A DNA stretch of 12,729 bases, from NCBI GenBank assembly GCA_025210575.1, contig JAOARK010000167.1, forward strand, positions 1-12,729, read 5' to 3'. A program made the position numbers and the translations under genes. Under the pieces are notes generated by a model, which saw nothing but the letters and a program-made list of their open reading frames with translations, did not search any database and was not told where the DNA came from. Of the stretch, positions 6,704-12,729 are shown piece by piece. Each line of letters starts with the position of its first letter. Position 1 is the stretch's first letter. The DNA is from Schleiferiaceae bacterium. Lineage in GTDB: Bacteria; Bacteroidota; Bacteroidia; Flavobacteriales; Schleiferiaceae.

Positions 6704-7900
6704 TTATTGAATAACACCTAATTCTTTTCCTACTTTTTCAAAAGCACTGATGGCTTTATCTAAATGTTCTTTTTCATGTGCTGCAGAAAGCTGGACACGA
6801 ATTCTTGCTTGTTCTTTAGGTACTACCGGGTAGTAGAAGCCGATTACATAAATTCCTTCTTCCAACAATTTTTCAGCCATTACCTGAGAAAGCTTTGCAT
6901 CATAGAGCATTACTGGAACAATTGCAGAGTCACCGTCTTTAAATTCTAAACCTGCTTTACGCAAGCCATCTTTAAAGTAGTTTACGTTCCATTCTAATTT
7001 ATCTCTTAGTTCTGTAGTTTCATTCAATAGATCGAAAACAGCAATAGACGCACCTACAATTGAAGGAGCTAATGAGTTAGAGAACAAATAAGGTCTAGAG
7101 CGTTGACGTAACATGTCAATAATTTCTTTTCTACCCGTAGTGAACCCACCCATAGCACCGCCTAAAGCTTTACCTAAGGTTCCAGTAATAATATCTACGC
7201 GTCCTAAAACATTTTTAAGTTCAATCGTACCCTTGCCTGTTTTACCAATAAACCCAGTGGCATGACATTCATCAACCATTACCAAGGCGTCATATTGATC
7301 TGCCAAATCACAGATTTTATCTAATTGAGCAACATAGCCATCCATTGAGAATACACCATCCGTTACAATGATCTTATGACGAGCACCTGCTTCGTTAGCT
7401 TCTTTTAATCGAGCTTCTAATTCGGCCATGTCGTTATTGGCATAGCGGAAACGCATAGCTTTACATAAACGCACTCCGTCAATAATAGAAGCGTGATTTA
7501 AGGAGTCTGAAATAATAGCATCTTCCTTTCCTAATAGCGGTTCAAAAACGCCTCCATTGGCATCAAAGGCAGCGGCATATAGTATCGTGTCTTCTGTATG
7601 AAGAAAATCGGCAATTTTTTGTTCGAGTTCTTTGTGGATGTCTTGAGTTCCACAAATGAAACGTACTGAGCTCATTCCAAAGCCGTGTGTATCTAAAGCT
7701 TTGTGTGCGGCTTCAATCACTTTAGGGTGAGAAGAAAGTCCCAAATAGTTGTTAGCACAGAAGTTAATTACTTCTTCGCCAGTACTAATTTTTATTACTG
7801 CATCTTGAGGGCTGGTAATAATTCTTTCTCTCTTATAAAGGCCAGCTTCTTCGATGGCCGCCAATTCTGTGGTTAACACATCTTTTAACTCTCCGTACAT
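6704..7900 (-). CDS. kbl: Glycine C-acetyltransferase (2-amino-3-ketobutyrate CoA ligase)
   Basis: A PLP-dependent enzyme of the alpha-oxoamine synthase family that interconverts 2-amino-3-ketobutyrate plus CoA with glycine plus acetyl-CoA; it follows threonine dehydrogenase in threonine breakdown. Its 398 residues equal the usual length of KBL. Key residues fall where expected: FCANNYLGLS at 48-57, SDSLNHASIIDG at 131-142 with His136 stacking on PLP, MVDECHATG at 208-216 with Asp210 and His213, and TGTLGKALGGAMGG at 239-252 with Lys244 as the Schiff-base lysine. KBL is preferred over serine palmitoyltransferase or BioF because of the length, the N-terminus (VLTTELAAIEEAGLYKRER) and the VRFICGTQDIH motif. 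No threonine dehydrogenase gene is in the window. It is the first gene of a unit with the arylsulfotransferase-like gene. Confidence 0.95.
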   Translation of the reverse strand: MYGELKDVLTTELAAIEEAGLYKRERIITSPQDAVIKISTGEEVINFCANNYLGLSSHPKVIEAAHKALDTHGFGMSSVRFICGTQDIHKELEQKIADFLHTEDTILYAAAFDANGGVFEPLLGKEDAIISDSLNHASIIDGVRLCKAMRFRYANNDMAELEARLKEANEAGARHKIIVTDGVFSMDGYVAQLDKICDLADQYDALVMVDECHATGFIGKTGKGTIELKNVLGRVDIITGTLGKALGGAMGGFTTGRKEIIDMLRQRSRPYLFSNSLAPSIVGASIAVFDLLNETTELRDKLEWNVNYFKDGLRKAGLEFKDGDSAIVPVMLYDAKLSQVMAEKLLEEGIYVIGFYYPVVPKEQARIRVQLSAAHEKEHLDKAISAFEKVGKELGVIQ

Positions 7901-7919
7901 AATTCAAAATTTAGGTGAG

Positions 7920-7927
7920 CAAAGATA
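7920..7927 (-). promoter_or_regulatory. Probable -7 element of the kbl promoter
   Basis: The minus-strand sequence TATCTTTG is a perfect match to the Bacteroidota -7 consensus TAnnTTTG and lies 19 bases before the kbl ATG, so the leader would be very short. No TTG is found at the ideal spacing; the nearest is only 13 bases upstream, so the -33 box is weak or absent. Confidence 0.4.
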
Positions 7928-8009
7928 ATCGAGCAAGGCACAAAACCGAGTTTAAAAATGGCTGAAGTCAATCATTCATAGTGTGACACAAAATTCCGTT
8001 ATTGCGCTA

Positions 8010-8021
8010 TCTCAATTGAGA
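8010..8021. repeat. 12-bp perfect palindrome in the divergent promoter region
   Basis: TCTCAATTGAGA is its own reverse complement and sits 27 bases before the start of the small secreted-protein gene, in the 148-base space shared with the divergent kbl gene. It could be a dimeric regulator site. In AT-rich DNA a chance palindrome of this size is not very surprising. No other operator or convincing plus-strand promoter is seen here. Confidence 0.25.
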
Positions 8022-8048
8022 ATAAGTAAAACTTAATAATCTATTAAA

Positions 8049-8684
8049 ATGGCTATGAAGAAGGTTTTGTTGGTATTATTTCTGGGCGTTGGATTGTTTT
8101 CAGCGAACGCACAGATCAATGCGATAACCGAAACAGGAGAGACGGTTCTTTTACACAAGGATGGAACATGGGAATATTTAGATCGCGTTGAAGCAGAAGC
8201 AGCTGCTATAGCAGTGAATGCTACACCGTTTGTAAAAGCTAAAGATGCTTCGTTTTTAGTAAAGAGTCAGAATGTAAATATTGGTGTTTGGATCAATCCA
8301 AAGAAATGGAGTTTTACTAAAGGATTGCAAAGCGATGATGCTGAGTATGACTTCACAAAAAAGGGTGATGATGTTTACGCCATGTTGATTTCGGAAAAAA
8401 TCGAAATCCCCTTAGAAACTTTAAAGGATATTGCTCTTGAGAACGCTCGTTCTGTAGCACCAGATATTGAAGTATCTAAAGAAGAATACCGCACAGTTAA
8501 TGGTCAAAAGGTGCTTTGCATGCAAATGGATGGAACTATTCAGGGCATGAAGATATCTTACTATGGATATTATTTTTCAAATGAGAATGGAACTATCCAG
8601 CTATTGGCATTTACAGGGCAGAATATTTTCAAATCTAAACTGAAAGAGATAGAAGAGTTCTTAAACGGATTTGTAGTTCTTTAA
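8049..8684 (+). CDS. Small secreted protein of unknown function
   Basis: A 211-residue exported protein. The signal peptide is MKKVLLVLFLGVGLFSANAQ (residues 3-22, cleavage after A-N-A or A-Q), so it is probably periplasmic or secreted. Directly after it comes NAITETGETVLLHKDGTWEY (24-43), a short DG.TV.L..DGTWEY segment that recurs at the N-terminus of many small exported proteins. The remaining ~150 residues are mixed alpha/beta with no catalytic motif that I can name; the KIEIPLETLKDIALENAR part resembles folds in which a helix follows strands, and IQGMKISYYGYYFSNENGTI looks like a beta sheet. The start is ATG 8049 or, two codons later, ATG 8055, which gives the more typical MKK signal peptide. 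The gene stands alone: kbl is divergent, and a strong terminator follows 6 bases after the stop. Confidence 0.75.
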   Translation: MAMKKVLLVLFLGVGLFSANAQINAITETGETVLLHKDGTWEYLDRVEAEAAAIAVNATPFVKAKDASFLVKSQNVNIGVWINPKKWSFTKGLQSDDAEYDFTKKGDDVYAMLISEKIEIPLETLKDIALENARSVAPDIEVSKEEYRTVNGQKVLCMQMDGTIQGMKISYYGYYFSNENGTIQLLAFTGQNIFKSKLKEIEEFLNGFVVL

Positions 8685-8689
8685 ATTTT

Positions 8690-8713
8690 AAAAAAGCCCT
8701 TTGGGGCTTTTTT
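8690..8713 (+). terminator. Intrinsic terminator after the small secreted-protein gene
   Basis: A stem of 10 base pairs, AAAAAAGCCC (8690-8699) with GGGCTTTTTT (8704-8713), encloses the tetraloop TTTG, and the run of T is part of the descending arm. This is a classic Rho-independent terminator, and the A-run on the other side makes it potentially bidirectional. It separates the secreted-protein gene from the L,D-transpeptidase gene downstream. Confidence 0.9.
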
Positions 8714-8755
8714 ACTTTTTATCTCTTTTTTTCGTTTTAGTACAAAGTTAAATCG

Positions 8756-9271
8756 TTGAAAAAGTTGGTGTTTTTTGTAATTGGTGTTGTAGTTCTGGTA
8801 GCCGGATATTACTTTTTTCCTGAAAAGAGCTTGGCACACAATGTTAAAATTGACCGCCTTGTTGTGAAAAAGGCTGACCGCAAAATGGAAGCTTATTACA
8901 AGGGAGAACTTTTAAAAACGTATACAATTTCTTTGGGTTTTAACCCAATTGGGCATAAAGAGTATGAAGGGGATGGGAAGACTCCTGAAGGTGTCTATAC
9001 CATAAACGATAGAAACCCGAAAAGCGGTTATTATTTAAACCTAGGTGTTTCTTATCCAAATGAAAAGGATCGCCAACATGCATCATCTTTAGGGAAAAGT
9101 CCAGGTGGTGATATCAAAATACATGGACTGCGAAATGGTAATGCAGGTTACATTGGTAAATTCCATCGTTTTAAAGATTGGACGGCTGGATGCATTGCTG
9201 TAACCAATGATGAAGTACAAGAACTTTATGATGCTGTTATACTGGGTTCTGAAATAGAAATCAAGCCGTAA
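8756..9271 (+). CDS. L,D-transpeptidase (YkuD/YafK-like)
   Basis: A 171-residue protein with an N-terminal signal anchor (residues 3-20, KLVFFVIGVVVLVAGYYF) and one catalytic YkuD domain facing the periplasm. The domain opens with a DRKMEAYYKGELLKTYTISL strand pair (41-60), then GDGKTPEGVYTINDRN (72-87), and the active site KIHGL (121-125, His123) and DWTAGCIAVTNDEV (141-154) with the nucleophile Cys146. The variant WTxGCIAVTN in place of SxGCxR is typical of the YafK-like group. Such enzymes form or cleave 3-3 peptidoglycan crosslinks or attach lipoproteins. The start must be TTG at 8756: an in-frame TAG at 8738 leaves no ATG or GTG, and the signal anchor begins directly after it. It follows a terminator, so it needs its own promoter, which I could not find. 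Confidence 0.88.
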   Translation: MKKLVFFVIGVVVLVAGYYFFPEKSLAHNVKIDRLVVKKADRKMEAYYKGELLKTYTISLGFNPIGHKEYEGDGKTPEGVYTINDRNPKSGYYLNLGVSYPNEKDRQHASSLGKSPGGDIKIHGLRNGNAGYIGKFHRFKDWTAGCIAVTNDEVQELYDAVILGSEIEIKP

Positions 9272-9290
9272 GTAAAATACAGGACGAATT

Positions 9291-12200
9291 TTATTCCCAA
9301 TTCACAACCTCCACTTCCTCATTTAAATAAACCAAATACTTTGAAGCTACATTTTGGTTTAGCAAGGTTGCATATTCGTCTACTTGCTTTTTGTGTTGGT
9401 CGCTGGTTTCACCAGTTTTATAATCTATGATGTACCAATTTCCATTCAACTCCACTATTTTATCAGGCCTTTTACCAGCTCCGTTAGGCAAAATCAATTC
9501 TCTTTCATTGTAAGTTCTCGTATTTGGATTGAAAAATTGAGCAAGCTCTGGATGTTCTACTGTGTGCTTAATCTTTATTTCGAGCTCACTTTTTTCTTCA
9601 GAAGTTATATAACCGTTCATCACTCCAGCTTCAACTACGGTCTTGATGTCTTCTTTAGTTAATATTTGGGCAAGTAAGTGGTGAACTTTTTTACCCCAGG
9701 CCGTTGGATCTTTGTCCTCCAATGGCCACCCAATTGGGTAACTGGTTGAAATGGAAAGTCGATCAGCCCAAGGTTGGACATGCGGTGCAGATTCTTTGGG
9801 AATAGCCAGCGCTTCGTTTTTTTCTTTGATGGGATATTCACCCATTGGGTAAACTCCAGGTTCTCCCAGTTTTCCGATATCTTCGAGGTAAGATTGGAAT
9901 AGCAAGCTGATATTTTTGCCTGAAGAAGGAATGTGAGTCATGGCAATTAAGACATCGACAGGGCGAGTGGTGGCCACATAAAGGGCGTTAAGTGCATCAA
10001 ACTCTGCTTGCTCCACCATTTCATTGGCTTTTTCTTGATACGCTCCACCTATTACTTGAGCGTTCTTATCACTTCCACTGATCAACGCTACTGGTAAATC
10101 AAATTCGTCTTCTGTTTTTATCCATGCCTTATCAAAATTCGATTTACCCCATGTCCATTCTGCAAAAGGTAAAATAACCACAGGAAACTCCAAGCCTTTG
10201 GAAGCATGGATGGTCATTACTCCAATTTGATTTAAATGATCTGGAGGATCTATGGTTAAATTATCAGAAGATTTTGCCCACCACTGCAAGAATGAGGATG
10301 TTAAAGGCTCCTTAGTTGCGGTGAAGTTGTAAACTACATCTAAGAATGAAGTGATAAAAGTATTGTCACTTTCCCAGATCTTACTCTTGAATAGAAGTGC
10401 TTCACAAGTGTCAAATAGGAAATAGCCTTGGTCGAGCACTTCGTTTATATAGGGAAAATGAGCATCTAAAAATGCACTGAAATCAGAATGACTGTAAGAC
10501 AAAGCCTTTTTGAAAAATAGATGGTAATCATCACTATCAATTAGTTTGTTTGCTACACACTGTTTGAGCATTTCTAATTTGGTAGGAGTATCTGTTCTGT
10601 TCTCGGCCCACTTTAAAACCGAAATTATCCATTGTACTTCTTTAGCATTGTTGATTAGTAAGGCTCCGGAAGAATAGGCTGGTATTTCATGTTCTGAAAG
10701 CTTTGCAAGCAGCCAAGAAGCATACTTATTTGTTCTTGCCAAGATGCAGATATCTTTATATGAATATCCTGCGTCTAAAGCCCTTTTGATTTCTATGATT
10801 GTCTGATCTAAATAGAGCGGAGCAACATCGGTTTTGTTGCTTTTTGGAAATAAATGTAATTCAACAAAACCTCCCTCTTTACCTTTTGGATTTTGATGAG
10901 ATTCCGCATAAAGGTTAGCATAATAATTGTTAGCTAAATGTTGAGTAGCTGATTTATATAGTTGATTGTTGAACTCTACAATATTTCTACGACTTCGGTA
11001 ATTGTCTTCAAGGCTTTCGGGCGATGCTTCAATTAAAATTTGGTTTAGGCTTTCTTCGCGATTGGCCAATAGATTTTCATTGTTATACAACCCAATAAAT
11101 TGTTCTGCCTCACCTCCGCGCCAGCGATAAATTGATTGTTTTGCATCACCAACAAGCATACAGTATCCACCTTGACTCAAGGCATTGTTGATAAGCGGTA
11201 ATAAATTTTGCCATTGCATGATGCTGGTATCTTGAAACTCATCAATGAAGAATGCCTTATATCGTTCTCCCAGTCTCTCGTATATGTATGGGCTGGGTTG
11301 GTCTTTAATTTCGTTCGATATCAAATGATTGAATTCAGAAATCGGAACAATGTTTTCTTCCGTCTTTATTTCCTCAAGACAAAGGGCCACCTCTTCTAAT
11401 ACGGCCATTGAATAGAATTCGCGATCTACCTCCTTGGCCATATACAAATACCTAATGTTGTTTTGAACGATGTTCAAAATGTGATCATATATGGAACTTA
11501 AAGAAGGTATGATAGATTCTAATGAAGGATATTCAGGGCTTTTTCTTTTTGAAGCAGAAGCCCAATTTCCTTTTTCCAGATTTCCAGCTAATCTTTTTCC
11601 AGGTAGCAATCTTTCTGTTTTACTTTCACTAACATCCTTCAGGTATTTTGGGAAATCTCCATTGGTGAATAAACCGTTATCAATTCCTGTGTTTTGAATG
11701 AGAGCAAGGCCTTCATCCGCTTTCTCTTTTATGGATGCGAGAACTTCTTTAATTCTTGCATCGATAATCTTTTTGGTTTCTAGAAACTGTTGCAGGTTGA
11801 GCTTTCTTAATTCGCTTACGAATTTTCGTGAGCGCTCTCTATTGATATGAGCGGCCATATCTTGAATTCCACTTTCAAGATTCCATGATTTTTCATTGTC
11901 GAGTCTTTCTCGAACAAAGTTGTTTAAGACTTGGGTAAGTTGAGTGTCATTTCCAGCTTTACTGATTAATAAGTCAGTTGCTTCAGTTTGTAATCTTTTT
12001 TCATCCATTTCAATGTCAAATGCGGGAGAAAGTTTTAGGTCTGAAGCAAAAGTTCTGATGAGTCTATGGGTAAAATAATCTATCGTAGAAATTGAGAAGT
12101 CTGAGAATTGATGCAAAATAGCATTGCGCACTGCAGCGGCCCTAGTCCTTAGTTCTTCTATGGAAATCTTGATTTCCTCGACCAATAATTTTTCGATGTC

Positions 12201-12431
12201 TTTACTTGAACCTTTGTGTTGATTGGAAGCTATCCCTTCCAAAGTTTCGAGTACACGAGACTTCATTTCTGCTGCAGCCTTATTGGTAAAAGTTATGGCA
12301 AGAATTTCCTTGAACTTAAAGGTGTCTTTGCTTTCGAGACAAAGTTTCAAGTATTCTTTTGTAATGGTAAATGTCTTTCCTGAACCCGCAGAGGCATTGT
12401 AAACGTAGAACTGAGGATGACTGTTTTGCAT
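9291..12431 (-). CDS. addA: AddA/RecB-type UvrD-family helicase with C-terminal PD-(D/E)XK nuclease
   Basis: A 1046-residue cytoplasmic ATP-driven helicase-nuclease of the type that resects double-strand ends for recombination. Superfamily 1 motifs occur in order: Walker A NASAGSGKT at 12-20; motif Ia ILAITFTNKAAAEMK at 43-57; ISTIDYF at 114-120; Walker B FFIDEFQD at 394-401; motif III LVGDAKQSIYRWRGG at 426-440; motif IV DNYRSR at 476-481; motif V MTIHASKGLEFP at 739-750; motif VI ALYVATTRP at 816-824. The nuclease has GKKVH at 913-917, RPDKIVE at 988-994 (Asp990) and IIDYKTGE at 1001-1008 (Asp1003, Lys1005), all intact. AddA-like is preferred to RecB because of the size and phylum. No AddB partner lies in the window. 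The gene converges on the L,D-transpeptidase gene with 19 bases between stops. Confidence 0.9.
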   Translation of the reverse strand: MQNSHPQFYVYNASAGSGKTFTITKEYLKLCLESKDTFKFKEILAITFTNKAAAEMKSRVLETLEGIASNQHKGSSKDIEKLLVEEIKISIEELRTRAAAVRNAILHQFSDFSISTIDYFTHRLIRTFASDLKLSPAFDIEMDEKRLQTEATDLLISKAGNDTQLTQVLNNFVRERLDNEKSWNLESGIQDMAAHINRERSRKFVSELRKLNLQQFLETKKIIDARIKEVLASIKEKADEGLALIQNTGIDNGLFTNGDFPKYLKDVSESKTERLLPGKRLAGNLEKGNWASASKRKSPEYPSLESIIPSLSSIYDHILNIVQNNIRYLYMAKEVDREFYSMAVLEEVALCLEEIKTEENIVPISEFNHLISNEIKDQPSPYIYERLGERYKAFFIDEFQDTSIMQWQNLLPLINNALSQGGYCMLVGDAKQSIYRWRGGEAEQFIGLYNNENLLANREESLNQILIEASPESLEDNYRSRRNIVEFNNQLYKSATQHLANNYYANLYAESHQNPKGKEGGFVELHLFPKSNKTDVAPLYLDQTIIEIKRALDAGYSYKDICILARTNKYASWLLAKLSEHEIPAYSSGALLINNAKEVQWIISVLKWAENRTDTPTKLEMLKQCVANKLIDSDDYHLFFKKALSYSHSDFSAFLDAHFPYINEVLDQGYFLFDTCEALLFKSKIWESDNTFITSFLDVVYNFTATKEPLTSSFLQWWAKSSDNLTIDPPDHLNQIGVMTIHASKGLEFPVVILPFAEWTWGKSNFDKAWIKTEDEFDLPVALISGSDKNAQVIGGAYQEKANEMVEQAEFDALNALYVATTRPVDVLIAMTHIPSSGKNISLLFQSYLEDIGKLGEPGVYPMGEYPIKEKNEALAIPKESAPHVQPWADRLSISTSYPIGWPLEDKDPTAWGKKVHHLLAQILTKEDIKTVVEAGVMNGYITSEEKSELEIKIKHTVEHPELAQFFNPNTRTYNERELILPNGAGKRPDKIVELNGNWYIIDYKTGETSDQHKKQVDEYATLLNQNVASKYLVYLNEEVEVVNWE

Positions 12432-12448
12432 AGTGTGAAATTGGCCGA

Positions 12449-12456
12449 AAAAGATA
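12449..12456 (-). promoter_or_regulatory. Possible -7 element for the addA gene
   Basis: The minus-strand TATCTTTT, one mismatch from TAnnTTTG, lies 17 bases before the ATG, a layout very like that of kbl. No TTG is found at the expected upstream spacing, so the call is weak. Confidence 0.25.
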
Positions 12457-12512
12457 CAATAACAACCTGCGATTTAATTCATTTTTAAGGAATGTTTGGC
12501 CATTTGTTAAGG

Positions 12513-12539
12513 TTGGTTCGAAGACGCATTTTAAGTTTT
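12513..12539 (+). promoter_or_regulatory. Possible promoter for the exported protein at the right edge
   Basis: TTG (12513-12515), a 16-base spacer and TAAGTTTT (12532-12539) resemble the Bacteroidota promoter, with one -7 mismatch and a spacer one base below the usual range. It lies 31 bases before the TTG start at 12571, back-to-back with the addA gene. Confidence 0.3.
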
Positions 12540-12570
12540 TAAGTATCAATAGCCTTTTTACTTTTATCGC

Positions 12571-12729
12571 TTGTTATTAAATAAGATACATACCATCCTG
12601 ATTTTCCTTTTATTACTGGGTTCTTTGAATACTTGGGCTCAGAAAATAGAGGGTAGGATTATTGATATAAAATCTGGTGAGCCATTGCCATTGGTAAACA
12701 TTGTTTACAACCAACAACAACGGTTAGGC
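12571..12729 (+). CDS. Exported protein with carboxypeptidase-regulatory-like domain, N-terminal part (runs off right edge)
   Basis: The frame is open from the TTG at 12571 to the window edge (53 codons). Its product begins with a typical signal peptide: LNKIHTILIFLLLLGSLNTWAQ, written here in the order of residues 3-15 (basic then hydrophobic) and 16-24 ending in W-A-Q. After it come KIEGRIIDIKSGEPLPLVNI and VYNQQQRLG, the G.I.D..SGEPLP.VNI start of a CarboxypepD_reg-like domain. In Bacteroidota this opens many TonB-dependent receptors and related outer-membrane proteins; which one cannot be decided from 53 residues. The start is TTG because TAG at 12550 closes the frame and no ATG or GTG follows in frame. 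It is divergent from the addA gene. Confidence 0.65.
   Translation, partial: MLLNKIHTILIFLLLLGSLNTWAQKIEGRIIDIKSGEPLPLVNIVYNQQQRLG

Noticed and set aside
7928..8048. Plus-strand promoter TTG (8002-8004)-N18-TAAGTAAA (8023-8030) for the secreted-protein gene
   Set aside because: Beyond the TA, only one of the four key -7 bases matches the consensus.
9273..9293. Inverted repeat TAAAAT/ATTTTA between the L,D-transpeptidase and addA genes, as a bidirectional terminator
   Set aside because: The stem is six AT pairs with a nine-base loop and no T-tract, too weak to call.
9659..9841. 60-codon minus-strand frame
   Set aside because: It is contained in the addA gene on the same strand in a different frame; the helicase-nuclease frame is uninterrupted, so no frameshift is indicated.
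12316..12549. 77-codon minus-strand frame over the start of the addA gene and its upstream region
   Set aside because: It overlaps the Walker A and motif Ia coding region in another frame and has no recognisable features.

Overview
The window looks like chromosome from a low-GC member of the Bacteroidota, most likely the Flavobacteriales. The evidence is the PurF C-terminus of the long Bacteroidota type, signal peptides ending in A-Q, a PorT-like barrel, a carboxypeptidase-regulatory-like exported protein at the right edge, near absence of Shine-Dalgarno sequences, and several promoters of the Bacteroidota form TTG-N19/20-TAnnTTTG. No tRNA, rRNA, insertion sequence or CRISPR array is visible, and no gene-free stretch exceeds about 150 bases.

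Left edge (1-1331, plus strand): the C-terminal end of amidophosphoribosyltransferase (purF), then a class I SAM-dependent methyltransferase. The methyltransferase runs tail-to-tail into the next block with an 11-base overlap, and a 10+1+10 palindrome covers both stop codons.

Centre (7900 down to 1321, minus strand): seven genes that read as three transcription units. Unit one is kbl (glycine C-acetyltransferase, threonine/glycine metabolism) plus a membrane-anchored arylsulfotransferase-like protein 9 bases later. Unit two, with its own promoter, is an outer-membrane barrel overlapping by 4 bases with a lipoprotein carrying a fibronectin-III-like domain and a kelch-like region. Unit three, again with its own promoter, is a compact cassette of three overlapping genes of unrecognised family (2924 to 1321).

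The three-gene cassette is the most interesting content. Reading the proteins side by side shows that all three carry the same small module: a probable beta-hairpin of the pattern T-x5-(D/Q)-(G/A)-D-(I/V)-x3-(I/M), a variable linker, then a long helical stretch. The first protein is little more than the module, the second has it at its C-terminus behind about 200 other residues, and the third joins it to a hydrophobic probable membrane region. This suggests a small membrane-tethered complex of paralogous subunits. Its function is not deducible from sequence.

Right part (7901-12729): a small secreted protein and a clear intrinsic terminator, a TTG-started L,D-transpeptidase (cell-wall crosslinking), then convergently an AddA/RecB-type helicase-nuclease (recombinational repair) with all motifs intact. 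The start of an exported carboxypeptidase-regulatory-like protein runs off the right edge.
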